Positions 54,169-63,407 of a stretch of 64,000 bases of DNA are shown here, piece by piece. The notes below the pieces were generated by a model, which made no database searches, was not told where the DNA came from, and worked only from the letters and a program-made list of their open reading frames with translations. Where the stretch lies: the NCBI RefSeq assembly GCF_032931615.1, contig NZ_CP136761.1:62001-126000 (forward strand), in the 5' to 3' direction. The position numbers and the translations under genes were made by a program. Source of the stretch: Palleronia sp. LCG004 (GTDB lineage Bacteria; Pseudomonadota; Alphaproteobacteria; Rhodobacterales; Rhodobacteraceae). How positions within the stretch are numbered: the stretch's first letter is position 1; each line of letters opens with the position of its first letter.

Positions 54169-54180
54169 ATGTCCGTACAA
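54169..54180. promoter_or_regulatory. GntR operator, site 7
   Basis: ATGTCCGTACAA, inverted relative to site 6, 23 bp before the rutA ATG and 56 bp from site 6. Confidence 0.65.
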
Positions 54181-54203
54181 ACCATGCGACAGGGAGTACA
54201 GAC

Positions 54204-55283
54204 ATGGAAATGGGTGTGTTCATTCCGATCGGGAACAACGGCTGGCTGATCTCCGAGACCGCTCCGCAATACATGCCGAGCTTCGATCTGAACCGGAAGG
54301 TGGTTCAAAAGGCGGAGGGATACGGGCTCGAATTCGCGCTGTCGATGATCAAGCTGCGGGGCTTCGGCGGAAAGACCGAGTTCTGGGACCACAACCTCGA
54401 AAGCTTCACCTTGATGGCCGGTCTGGCCGCCGTCACGTCGCGCATCAAGCTTTTCGCCTCGACCGCGATCCTGACCCTGCCGCCGGCGCTGGTGGCGCGG
54501 ATGGTGGCCACGATGGACAGCATCGCGCCCGGACGCTGCGGCGTCAACATCGTGACGGGGTGGGCCAAGAACGAATATACCCAGATGGATGTCTGGCCCG
54601 GTGACGAATATTTCGGCTACCGCTACCAGTACGCGAACGAATACGTGCAGGTGATGCGCGAATTGTGGGAAACCGGCAGCTCGGACTTCAAGGGCGAGCA
54701 TTTCTCGATGGAGGATTGCAAGCTGAGCCCCCGGCCGACGGCTGCGAAGGTTGTGGCGGCCGGTCAATCGGCCAAGGGCCTGAAGTTCGCCGCCGAGCAG
54801 GCGGATTACAACTTCGTCATGGGCATCGGCATCAACACCCCGATGGCCGTGGCAGAGGGCGTCGGAAACCTGATGAGCGCCGCGCAGGAGGCCGGGCGGG
54901 ACGTGGGGGCCTATGTCCTCTTCATGATCATCGCGGACGACACCGACGAGAAGGCGATGGCCCGATGGGAGGAATTGCGGTCCGGCGTCGATGCGGATGC
55001 ATTGGCCTGGATGGCCGATCAGGGGTCGAAGGATACGACCGCCGACGACACCTCGACCGCGAGGCACATCAACCTTCCCGAGGGTGCGGTGAACTTCAAC
55101 ATGGGAACGCTGGTCGGATCGCACGAGAGCGTCGCGAGGATGCTCGAGGAGGTTGCGGGCATCGACGGTGTGAAGGGCATCATGATGACCTTCGACGATT
55201 TCCTGGTCGGACTCGATACGTTCGGACAAAAGATCCAGCCCCTGATGACCTGCCGCCAGGGCGCTCTGACCGCGGCGGCCTGA
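54204..55283 (+). CDS. rutA: RutA-type pyrimidine oxygenase (flavin-dependent, LLM class)
   Basis: 359-aa FMN monooxygenase. [45 protein letters not shown] and the end [20 protein letters not shown] correspond closely to E. coli RutA as I recall it. RutA opens the uracil ring with O2 and FMNH2, giving ureidoacrylate. It needs a flavin reductase (RutF), which is not encoded in this window. AGGGAG precedes the ATG; a second ATG lies 6 bp on. First gene of the operon with two amidases, under two GntR sites. Confidence 0.93.
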   Translation: MEMGVFIPIGNNGWLISETAPQYMPSFDLNRKVVQKAEGYGLEFALSMIKLRGFGGKTEFWDHNLESFTLMAGLAAVTSRIKLFASTAILTLPPALVARMVATMDSIAPGRCGVNIVTGWAKNEYTQMDVWPGDEYFGYRYQYANEYVQVMRELWETGSSDFKGEHFSMEDCKLSPRPTAAKVVAAGQSAKGLKFAAEQADYNFVMGIGINTPMAVAEGVGNLMSAAQEAGRDVGAYVLFMIIADDTDEKAMARWEELRSGVDADALAWMADQGSKDTTADDTSTARHINLPEGAVNFNMGTLVGSHESVARMLEEVAGIDGVKGIMMTFDDFLVGLDTFGQKIQPLMTCRQGALTAAA

Positions 55284-55284
55284 C

Positions 55285-56646
55285 ATGCCGGACGACGGAC
55301 GCGACGGTGCCGCGACAGCACCGGCGCAGGGGATCGAGGCACTGCTCGCGGGGTACCGGAGCGGCGAGACCGACCCGGAACGGACGCTGGCGGCGATCCA
55401 CGAGGCGGCCGGTATCGCGCCCGCGGGCGAAGCCGTGATCGATCTCCTGCCCTCCTCCGCTGCGGCCGCCGCCGACAGCGCCCGGCGTTGGCGGGAGGGG
55501 AGGGCGCGTCCCCTCGAAGGGGTGCCGTTCGGCGTCAAGGGCATCATCGACGTGGAGGGCGGGCTCGTGACCTGCGGCTCGTACCTGACGGGGGACCAGC
55601 CTGCGAAAGCCGATGCGCCGGTCGTCGCGAGATTGCGCGATGCCGGCGCGATCCCGGTCGCGATGCTTGCCACGACGGAATATGCAGCCGGATCGCCGTT
55701 CACGCCCCGGCACGGACCGGTTACGAACCCCTGGGACGCTGAGCGTTGGACCGGCGGATCCTCGACCGGGTCCGGGGCGGCCGTGGCCCGGCGGCTTCTT
55801 CCCCTCGCGCTCGGGACGGATACGGGCGGATCGATCCGCGTGCCGTCCTGCTGGTGCGGGATCACCGGCCTGAAGCCCACGCGGGGTCGCGTGCCGACGG
55901 ATGGGGTGGCCGAGTTGAGTGCGACGCTCGATCATGTCGGCCCGATGGGGCTGTCCGCGCGCGATCTCGACCTCGCGATGGGGGCCCTTTGCGGGATGAC
56001 GCCTGTACGGCCCCGATCGCTGCGGATCGGCGTTCTCGACGGCTGGTTCGAGGATATGGTGGACGACGCGGTGCTGGCCGCGCGGGATGCGGCGATCGCG
56101 ACGTTCCGCGCGGCCGGCGCGGAGATCGAGAGGGTGTCGACCGGGGACCTTCTGGGCGAAATGGCCGACATCCACGATGCCGGTTGGACCATCCTGATGG
56201 CTGAACTGGCCGAGATCCAATCCGCGAACGCGCCGCACCGAGAGCGGCAGGACGAGGGCCTTCGCGCACGCATCGCGCGCGGGGAGGCGATTGTGACCGC
56301 CGACTACATCAAGGCGCTGAAGCTGCGGGCCACGGTGATCGAGCGGGCGGCCGCCCGGTGGGGGGTGAACCTGATGCTGACGCCGGGGCTCGGCGGGGAG
56401 GCGGGGTGCCTCGATACCCTCACGATCGATGTGAACGGCCGTCAGGAAGGCTTCGACATGATCTCGCGCAATACGATGATCTGGGACCTGACCGGGTTCC
56501 CGGCTCTGATGCTGCCGGCGGGTTTCGGACGGACGAACCTGCCCGTGGGGATCCAGATCGTCGGGCTGCCGGGTGAGGATGCGCTGTGTCTGGCGGCCGG
56601 TCGGATGTATCAGAACGCAACCAGGCATCATCTGTGTCGGCCATGA
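55285..56646 (+). CDS. amidase-signature hydrolase 2 (allophanate hydrolase-like)
   Basis: 453 aa, starting 1 bp after the rutA stop. Lys in VPFGVKGIID, serine loop GGSSTGSG, nucleophile in DTGGSIRVPS. The N-terminal LLAGYRSGETDPERTLAAI pattern recalls the amidase half of allophanate hydrolases (AtzF/DUR1,2); the C-terminal allophanate domain is missing. Likely hydrolyses a carbamoyl or amide intermediate made after RutA. Confidence 0.85.
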   Translation: MPDDGRDGAATAPAQGIEALLAGYRSGETDPERTLAAIHEAAGIAPAGEAVIDLLPSSAAAAADSARRWREGRARPLEGVPFGVKGIIDVEGGLVTCGSYLTGDQPAKADAPVVARLRDAGAIPVAMLATTEYAAGSPFTPRHGPVTNPWDAERWTGGSSTGSGAAVARRLLPLALGTDTGGSIRVPSCWCGITGLKPTRGRVPTDGVAELSATLDHVGPMGLSARDLDLAMGALCGMTPVRPRSLRIGVLDGWFEDMVDDAVLAARDAAIATFRAAGAEIERVSTGDLLGEMADIHDAGWTILMAELAEIQSANAPHRERQDEGLRARIARGEAIVTADYIKALKLRATVIERAAARWGVNLMLTPGLGGEAGCLDTLTIDVNGRQEGFDMISRNTMIWDLTGFPALMLPAGFGRTNLPVGIQIVGLPGEDALCLAAGRMYQNATRHHLCRP

Positions 56647-57917
56647 GGGATCCCGCGCGCCTGTCCGCCGGCGAGGTCGTCGCCGCGATCCGGAGCGGAG
56701 AGCTGACGGCGGTGGAAGTGACGCAGGCATGCCTGGCGCGCATCGCGGAACGGGACGGGGACGTCCGGGCGTGGCTGTCGCTCAACCCCGATGCCGAGGC
56801 GGAGGCCGCGAGGATCGGACCGGGTGATCCACGCCCCCTCGCGGGGCTTCCCGTTGGCATCAAGGACGTCTTCGATACGGTCGGCTTGCCGACGACGCAT
56901 AACTCGCCGCTCTTTGCAGGGAACAGGCCGTCCTGCGATGCGGCGGCGGTCGCGCAGCTGAGGGCGGCTGGGGCTGTCGTCATCGGCAAGACGGATACGA
57001 CGGAATTCGCGGCGGCCGGGCGGAACGCCGGAACATCGCATCCGATGGACCGGAGCCGGACACCGGGCGGGTCATCGGCGGGATCGGCGGCGGCGGTCGC
57101 GGATTGCCACGTGCCGCTGGCGCTTTCCACGCAGACCGGAGGATCCACGATCAGGCCCGCGAGCTTCTGCGGTATCGTCGGCATGAAGCCAAGCTACGGG
57201 CTTATCTCGACCGAGGGAATGAAGCGGTACGCGCCCAGTTTCGACACGGTGGGATTTCACGTACGCGATCCGCGCGACCTGGCGCTTTTGGCACGGGTCT
57301 TCGATCTGGGGGCCGCGTCGTCCCCTCCATCGCAGTTGAAGCTGGGGCTGTGCCTTACGCCTTACGCGGACAAGATCCTTGCCGAGATGGTTGCGGCGAT
57401 GGAAACCATTGCCGAGCGGATCGCCGATATCGCGCGCTGCGTGACATTCGACTTGCCTGAGGGGGCGGAGGACCTGGATGAGCTGCATCGAACGGTGATG
57501 TTCGCCGAAGGCGCGGCGAGCTTTCTTCCGCTGGCGGGGCGGGCCGAGCTCCATTCCGACTTCCGAGAGCGTATCGCCTCGCGAACGTCCGAATCGGTTC
57601 GGGGGGTCTTCGGGGCCCGCGATCGTTTGACGGATCTGACGCGCAACTGCGAAACCATGATGGACGTCGAGGGCATCGATGCCATTCTCGCCCCCGCCGC
57701 ACCGGGTCATGCGCCGGAGGGTCGGGGGCCGGGAGATCCGATCCTCAATTCTCTCTGGACGGCGATGCAGATGCCCTGCGTGGCGCTTCCGGTCGGCACG
57801 GCAGGCCTGCCGCTCGGGATACAGCTGATCGGTCGGCGCGGAACCGATGCGGATCTGATTGGCGCTGCGACGGCGATCGCACCGGCGCTGATCGGGGAAC
57901 GTCACGCCGCCGCCTGA
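56643..57917 (+). CDS. amidase-signature hydrolase 3
   Basis: 424 aa from ATG 56643, which overlaps the previous stop (ATGA). Lys in VGIKDVFDTVGLPT, loop GGSSAGSA, nucleophile in TQTGGSTIRPAS. The pattern FAAAGRNAGTSHPMD is like that of aryl/aliphatic amidases rather than GatA. Second amidase in the rutA operon and third in the cluster, suggesting a substrate with several amide or carbamoyl bonds. Confidence 0.86.
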   Translation: MRDPARLSAGEVVAAIRSGELTAVEVTQACLARIAERDGDVRAWLSLNPDAEAEAARIGPGDPRPLAGLPVGIKDVFDTVGLPTTHNSPLFAGNRPSCDAAAVAQLRAAGAVVIGKTDTTEFAAAGRNAGTSHPMDRSRTPGGSSAGSAAAVADCHVPLALSTQTGGSTIRPASFCGIVGMKPSYGLISTEGMKRYAPSFDTVGFHVRDPRDLALLARVFDLGAASSPPSQLKLGLCLTPYADKILAEMVAAMETIAERIADIARCVTFDLPEGAEDLDELHRTVMFAEGAASFLPLAGRAELHSDFRERIASRTSESVRGVFGARDRLTDLTRNCETMMDVEGIDAILAPAAPGHAPEGRGPGDPILNSLWTAMQMPCVALPVGTAGLPLGIQLIGRRGTDADLIGAATAIAPALIGERHAAA

Positions 57918-58394
57918 CCCGTCCGATGCAAGCGCGCAGCCGATGTTTCGTTGATCACGGCGACGTCCGAAGTCTGGCCTTGAGGACTGGCAGATCGTTC
58001 TCGGCCACGTTGTCGGGATGCGTGAACCGTCCCGCGTCGGCGCAGGCGTATGCCGGTCACATCGGCCAGGTCTGCGCGAATGTCCTGCCGGAGGGCATCC
58101 AGAGAGGGCCGAGTTGATTGCGCGAGGAGTGGTGCGCGGAGGTGGACCGGGGGAACGGTCCTCGCTCGAAAAATTAACTCCGGTCGAGCCAGAATGTCAT
58201 TTCGTCGCACCCTTCGTCGGGCCTGCGGAACGCGCAACTGCCCGCGAATTACGTATTGGACAGGAAAGATTATCCGCCCCGGCGAAGATAGACGCATTTT
58301 GAAAGATGAATTGAGGGTAAGATACGTCGTCTTACCAGTTCGCATGTAATACGATCATCCTCCGCCGGGGGCCTTGAACGAAGGAAACTCCGCA
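57918..58394. other. 477-bp intergenic region
   Basis: Short open frames on both strands lack ribosome sites and recognisable products; I call none. The part from 58240 to 58350 is more AT-rich and should hold the promoter of the histidine kinase gene. No clear terminator was seen after the amidase. Confidence 0.55.
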
Positions 58395-60386
58395 ATGCTG
58401 AGAGATCAGAGTGCATTCGGTCCGATGGACTTCCTCACCGGCCGCGGCGAGATGGCCGGGCGGATCAGGGCTTTCGACTGGAGCAATCATCCCTTCGGCC
58501 CGCCCGAGACTTGGCCGCAATCGCTGCGCTCGGCGCTTTCGATCTGCCTCAACTCCGCCTTCCCGACGGCGATCTACTGGGGACCCGAGCTTCGGCTGCT
58601 CTATAACGACGCCTGGGCACCAGTGCCCGGGCCTCGGCATCCCGCCTCGCTCGGGGCCCGCGCGAAGGACGTCTGGAGCGACATCTGGCACATCATCCAG
58701 CCGCAGTTCGACAGGCTCATCCACGAGGGGGAGGGCCTCTTTCTGGAAGGCCAGATGCTTCCCATGCGACGGACCGGTTTCGAGGAGGAGACGTACTGGA
58801 CTTACAGTTTGACGCCACTCCGGGCGGAGGACGGTGCGATCGCCGGCATCTTCAATTCCGGAAGCGAGATGACCGAGACCGTTCTGCAGAAACGAAACGC
58901 GGAATTCCTGATCACGCTGAACCGGGAGCTTAGGGTCTGCGAGACCGCCGATGACGCGCTTCATCTGGCGGTCACCCGGGTCGGCGAGCTTCTGGGGGCG
59001 GCCCGCGTGGGCATCCGGAAACACGCATCGCTGAACGGAAAGCCCGCCTTCGCGCTGACCTACGAATGGCGGGCCGATGGCGTCGCAGCGTCCGATCACC
59101 TGCTCGATCTGGCCTGTTCGATGCCCGAGAAGAGCGACGATCTGATGTCGGGACGTATCCTCAGCATGTCGCTGTCCGACCCCGGATTGCAGCCTGCCGG
59201 CCGGAGGTTCCTGGAAAAGGCGGGGGTGGCCAGCCTGCTGGCCATTCCATGGATCGAGGACCGCAAGGCCGTGTCGGTCATCTTCATCCACCATTGCGAA
59301 GAGCGGAGCTACAGCCCGCTCGACATCTCGGCCGCGGAGCGGGTGCTCGAGACCACGATGGGGTGGATCGAGCGTGAGCGCCACCGCGACCGGGAGCGGG
59401 TCATGGCGGCCGAGATCGACCACCGGGCGCGGAACCTGCTCGCCGTCATCCAGTCCATCACCCGCATCACAAAGGGGACCGACGCGGACGACGTGAAAGC
59501 GAAGCTCAGCGACCGCTTCGCCGCATTGTCGCGTGTGCATTCCCTGCTGGGGAGCAAGCGCTGGATCGACGTCGACTTCCGCGATCTGCTGGAGGACGAA
59601 CTTGCCCCTTTGGGAACCGACATCTACGACCGCGTCAGCATCGAGGGCCCCCATGTGCCTCTTCCGGCGGCGGATGCGCAGCTGATCGCGATGATGCTGC
59701 ACGAGCTGACGACGAATGCGCTTAAATACGGAAGCCTGCGGTGCGATAAAGGTCATCTGTCGGTGACATGGTCCATCGACGCGGAGCGCAACATGGCATT
59801 GCAGTGGATCGAGAGCGGCCTGCCGACGAATGTCGGATCCGGGGCCGACGATCACGAGGAGGGCTTCGGGTCGCTTCTCCTGTCCAACGTCGTCAGGAAC
59901 CAGTTCAACGGAGAGGTCGAGAGAACGTGGCGGGAGGACGGTCTCGGCTACCGCTTCCAGCTTTCGCTGGATCGCGGGGCGTCCGGTCCGGTCCGGGATA
60001 TGCCCGCCGACGCGCGGAAGACGGGCTCCGAACCTGCGGCCCCGTCCGTGATGGTTGTCGAGGACGACGGCATCATCGCCCTCGATCTGGCGGACATGCT
60101 GGAAAGCGAGGGCTACCACGTTCTGGGTCAGTTCGGCACAGTCGACACCGCGCTGGCAGCGCTCGGGAAATACGAGCCGGATATCGTGTTGCTCGATGCC
60201 GACCTGCGGGGTCGAAGCTCGGCCCCCGTGGCCGAAGTGCTGTCCGTCCGGTCCATTCCCTTCGTCGTGGTGAGCGGCCACGGCGATGCCTTCCCCGAGG
60301 ACGATCCCCGATCCGGCGCACCGCGGCTCGAGAAACCCATATCACCTGCGGACCTGATTTCGACAGTACGCCGGGCGATCGGGTAA
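58395..60386 (+). CDS. HWE-family histidine kinase with C-terminal receiver (PAS-GAF-HWE-REC)
   Basis: 663 aa from ATG 58395 (AAGGA upstream). Domains: PAS about 35-165, GAF about 175-320, HWE kinase about 335-525, receiver about 550-660. Phospho-acceptor H343 in EIDHRARNLLAV, ATP-binding N441 in ELTTNALKYG, the W-x-E pair W471/E473 that names the family, and receiver Asp D601 in VLLDADL with K647 in LEKPIS. No membrane span, so a soluble sensor. HWE kinases often serve light or general stress responses; the signal is not evident, and no partner regulator adjoins it. Confidence 0.9.
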   Translation: MLRDQSAFGPMDFLTGRGEMAGRIRAFDWSNHPFGPPETWPQSLRSALSICLNSAFPTAIYWGPELRLLYNDAWAPVPGPRHPASLGARAKDVWSDIWHIIQPQFDRLIHEGEGLFLEGQMLPMRRTGFEEETYWTYSLTPLRAEDGAIAGIFNSGSEMTETVLQKRNAEFLITLNRELRVCETADDALHLAVTRVGELLGAARVGIRKHASLNGKPAFALTYEWRADGVAASDHLLDLACSMPEKSDDLMSGRILSMSLSDPGLQPAGRRFLEKAGVASLLAIPWIEDRKAVSVIFIHHCEERSYSPLDISAAERVLETTMGWIERERHRDRERVMAAEIDHRARNLLAVIQSITRITKGTDADDVKAKLSDRFAALSRVHSLLGSKRWIDVDFRDLLEDELAPLGTDIYDRVSIEGPHVPLPAADAQLIAMMLHELTTNALKYGSLRCDKGHLSVTWSIDAERNMALQWIESGLPTNVGSGADDHEEGFGSLLLSNVVRNQFNGEVERTWREDGLGYRFQLSLDRGASGPVRDMPADARKTGSEPAAPSVMVVEDDGIIALDLADMLESEGYHVLGQFGTVDTALAALGKYEPDIVLLDADLRGRSSAPVAEVLSVRSIPFVVVSGHGDAFPEDDPRSGAPRLEKPISPADLISTVRRAIG

Positions 60387-60592
60387 GCCCTCCCGATCAG
60401 GCGCGGTCCGGTTCGATCAGGGCGGGCGCTGACAATCGAAGGGACGAGCCCGTGCCGAACCCGGCGCGGACGGCCCACCGCTGACGATGGTGGCTGCTGA
60501 TCCGCATTGTCGGAGATCCCCGCGCTTGCGGCAGGTCACCGAACCTTGCCGCGGAACAGGGAATACGAGCGGGCGCGTCGAGCAGTCGTGCT

Positions 60593-62236
60593 TCAGACGA
60601 ACGAGATCCCGGCCAGCACGTCGTCGATGGAGTGCCACCCGACCAGTTCGATCGAGCCTCCCGATCCGCTCGAGAGGATGAGGTTGCCGGACTCGCCGAG
60701 AGCCGAGTAGGGGTTCCAGTCCTCGGGATCCGAACGCTCTCCCCATTGGTCGATCCCGAGTTCGAGCAGATCGCCGTCGACCGGATCGAAATCCGGGACG
60801 ACGTCGTCTCCCGGTATTACGGACCCGGTGAAGACGAATGTATCGGCCCCCGCACCGCCATGGATCGTATCGTCGCCCGCACCGCCGGACAGTCGGTCCG
60901 ATCCGCTTCCGCCGAACAGGAGGTCCGCGCCCCCGTCGCCCGAAAGCGTATCATCGCCTGCACCGCCGAACACCTCGTCCCGGCCCCAACCGGCCTGGAC
61001 GAGATCGTCATCGGCGCCCGCGCCGATGCGGTCGTGGCCGGCTCCGCCCGAAATATGGTCGGACCCGCTCCCGCCCCAGATTTCGTCGTGACCGTCCGAT
61101 CCGTCCAACCGGTCATCGCCAGTTCCGCCCCCGAGAATATCATGGCCAACTCCGCCTTCCAGACCGTCGTCCCCGGCGGCACCCCAGAGCGAATCCTGAC
61201 CTTCTCCGCCGTAGAGCCCGTCGTCGCCGCGCCAACCGCCGATCAGATCGTCTCCCTCTCCGCCGTCGAGCACGTCGTTCCCGCCCGCGCCGAAAAGGGA
61301 ATCGTGCCCGACCCCTCCGACGATCAGATCGTGGCCCCAGCCCCCGCCCAAGAGGTCGTTGCCGTCTTCGCCATGCAGGACGTCATGCAGATCGCCGCCG
61401 AAGATCCTGTCGCCGCCCACGCCCCCGAAGATCGTGTCCTGGCCCCATCCTCCCATCAGGAGGTCGTCGCCGCGATAGCCACCGACGAGATCGTCACCGG
61501 CCCCGGCCCGGATCGCGTCGCGAAGGGACGTTCCGGTGATCTGCGACGATTTACTGCCCCAATCCTGATCGACCCGCAGGGCGTTGTCGTCGAAGGACCA
61601 TAGCAGAAGGTCGGGGCCACCGGGCGCTTGGCGATAGGGTTCGTTCCGACCGAAGACGTATTGCAGTGCATCGACGTCGAGCGGTCCCAGCGCCGGGCCG
61701 TCGTAATAGCTGTCATCGTAGGACATGACCGTGTTCGCCCGGATATCGAGATCGGGTCTCAGCTGCACCCATTCGTCGAAGGGATGCTGAAGCCCGACGG
61801 CATGGCCGATCTCGTGAAGGAACAGATCGAATGAGCTCACATTGCGGTCGATCATGATGTCGCCGCCGTAACCGGCATCCCAGGCGTAGTCGCGTTCGAG
61901 GGCTCGTGCCGGATAGTAGGCGGTCCCGGCATAATCCGCGAGATCGGGCACCGTCGAAAAGTCGTAGCTTCCGAACTGGATGTCGCCCTGACCGGCTCCC
62001 ACCTCGACGAAGGTCACGCCGCTGACCGCGGCAATCGTGTCGAAGGCGTCCCAGGCCGAAATCTTCTGCATGACCGAGAGCGGCGAGAAGGAATCGACGA
62101 AGTTTCGATCCGCGATCTCGAAGAGATAACTCTCCGGTTTCGTCTCGAAGGAATAGGTGACGACCGTCGGGACGCCGGGCGTCGAGGTCCAGTAATCGCC
62201 GGACAGGAGGGCCGTATAATCAGCGACGAATGGCAT
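60593..62236 (-). CDS. serralysin-type secreted metalloprotease with RTX repeats (M10B)
   Basis: 547 aa from ATG 62236 (GGAG upstream). Zinc site HEIGHAVGLQHP at residues 141-152 (H141, E142, H145, H151) and Met-turn M171 (TVMSYDD). A calcium-binding RTX region with GGxGxDxxx-type repeats fills about residues 233-487, followed by a C-terminal secretion region. Lacks an N-terminal signal, as expected for type I secretion. No type I exporter genes are nearby. No propeptide is obvious beyond the first ~20 residues. Confidence 0.92.
   Translation of the reverse strand: MPFVADYTALLSGDYWTSTPGVPTVVTYSFETKPESYLFEIADRNFVDSFSPLSVMQKISAWDAFDTIAAVSGVTFVEVGAGQGDIQFGSYDFSTVPDLADYAGTAYYPARALERDYAWDAGYGGDIMIDRNVSSFDLFLHEIGHAVGLQHPFDEWVQLRPDLDIRANTVMSYDDSYYDGPALGPLDVDALQYVFGRNEPYRQAPGGPDLLLWSFDDNALRVDQDWGSKSSQITGTSLRDAIRAGAGDDLVGGYRGDDLLMGGWGQDTIFGGVGGDRIFGGDLHDVLHGEDGNDLLGGGWGHDLIVGGVGHDSLFGAGGNDVLDGGEGDDLIGGWRGDDGLYGGEGQDSLWGAAGDDGLEGGVGHDILGGGTGDDRLDGSDGHDEIWGGSGSDHISGGAGHDRIGAGADDDLVQAGWGRDEVFGGAGDDTLSGDGGADLLFGGSGSDRLSGGAGDDTIHGGAGADTFVFTGSVIPGDDVVPDFDPVDGDLLELGIDQWGERSDPEDWNPYSALGESGNLILSSGSGGSIELVGWHSIDDVLAGISFV
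60776..61540 (-). repeat. RTX nonapeptide repeat region within the protease gene
   Basis: Tandem 27-bp-scale repeats encoding GGxGxDxLx units, roughly two dozen, with some Trp-rich variants (GGGWGHD, GGWRGDD). Coding repeat that binds Ca2+ as a parallel beta-roll; not a DNA-level mobile repeat. Confidence 0.85.
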
Positions 62237-62854
62237 GAGAAAGCTCCGCAGGCGGTCCAATGAATATCTCAGAACGTCCACCGTCCTTATCATTCATCCT
62301 GCTGGCTCACCAAGGATACTCTCAGCGGTTGTCCGTCGCCTTGTTCGGTCGCCCGTCTGAACGATGAGCCATGCGGTCGAAGGAACGGGGCAGGGTGCGT
62401 CACGACGATCCAGATGACGGGCCGAGAGCGACCGGTTGCTGCAAACTGCAGTGTGGGGTTGTCGAGCGGAGTCGGCGGTCCTTGGCGCATTCCAGCTCGA
62501 CGCACCGGGTGCGGGCCGGGGTCATGTCTTTGACCGCCAGGCAGAGCCCGATCGCGTCGCCGCGGGGACGGTCCCGTGCTGATGTCATACGGTGCGATCG
62601 AGGCGATGGCCTCATCCCGCCGGACCGCTGCAAGAGGTGCCTGCCGAGCGCGCAACCGCAGACAGAACGAATGACGAGGTGTCGGAGGCCGGGACGGGGC
62701 CTGTCGCTCGCTGATCTGCCGATCTTCGACTGCGGAAACCTGCCGAACCATCTGCCGCGACGAGGCCGTTCGGCTTGCGCCGCCTTTCCCTATCGTGTTC
62801 ATGTTATGTCCCCGCGCGGACCCTTCCCGTCCGCCAGTCGACGGACCGCCAGGA
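62237..62854. other. 618-bp region without a confident gene
   Basis: Holds the protease promoter at its left end. Short frames exist on both strands, but none has a ribosome site and plausible composition, and I recognise no product. It may be decayed coding sequence. Confidence 0.5.
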
Positions 62855-63355
62855 ATGATCCGACTCCTCTTTTTCGTCGTGAAAGGTCTCTGGTGGATCG
62901 TGAGCGGCGTGCTGCGGATCATCGTTCGCGCGTTTGCGGGACGCGGACGGTCGCGGCGGGGGCGTGCGGCACCGGGACGCGTCGTCGTGGGGCGGGCCCG
63001 CGTGATCGACGGTGACACGCTCGATATTTCGGGGGTGCGCATCCGCCTGGCGGGGATCGATGCGCCGGAGATCTCGCACCGTCAGGGGCGGCGGGCCAAG
63101 CGCGTGCTGGCCCGCCTTTGCCGGAGAAAGACGATCACCGCGCGCTTCCTGCCGGGAAAGACCTATGGTCGGCGCGTGGCGACCTGTTACCTGCCCGATG
63201 GCCGTGACCTGAGCGCGGTGATGGTCCGACGGGGCATGGCGCTTGATTGGGAGAGCTATTCGGGAGGCACCTACCGGTCGTTCGAGCCCTGGTTCGCCCG
63301 CGTTTTCCTGTGGCGCGTCGCGCTCAAGCAGGGACGGCGCACGCGCGGCAAGTGA
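62855..63355 (+). CDS. membrane-anchored thermonuclease-like (SNase) protein
   Basis: 166 aa. Hydrophobic N-terminal anchor (LLFFVVKGLWWIVSGVLRIIV, split around residues 4-24) followed by an Arg-rich linker and an SNase fold: VIDGDTLDISGVRIRLAGIDAPE carries Asp, Arg and Glu of the active site, and YGRRVATCYLPDGRDLSAVM the second Arg. Should cleave nucleic acids at the cell surface or periplasm. Start at ATG 62855 has an AGGA only 2 nt upstream; the upstream in-frame ATG 62795 is the alternative. Confidence 0.8.
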   Translation: MIRLLFFVVKGLWWIVSGVLRIIVRAFAGRGRSRRGRAAPGRVVVGRARVIDGDTLDISGVRIRLAGIDAPEISHRQGRRAKRVLARLCRRKTITARFLPGKTYGRRVATCYLPDGRDLSAVMVRRGMALDWESYSGGTYRSFEPWFARVFLWRVALKQGRRTRGK

Positions 63356-63407
63356 TCCGCGCGCCCGCCATCCGGTCCGGCCGCCGCATCCGGCGACCGG
63401 GATACGC

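Noticed and set aside
57902..58345. 147-residue minus-strand frame in the gap before the histidine kinase
   Set aside because: No ribosome site, no recognisable product, and composition unlike a real gene; not supported.
60776..61540. Regular repeats that might suggest a CRISPR array
   Set aside because: The period is a codon-based 27 bp with variable sequence and it encodes RTX units; no identical repeats with unique spacers.
60632..61603. 323-residue open frame with repeated pattern, plus strand
   Set aside because: Antisense shadow of the RTX repeats of the protease; the periodicity comes from the coding strand.
62290..63042. 250-residue minus-strand frame
   Set aside because: Arg/Pro/Ser-rich, overlaps the nuclease gene antisense, no ribosome site; judged a shadow.
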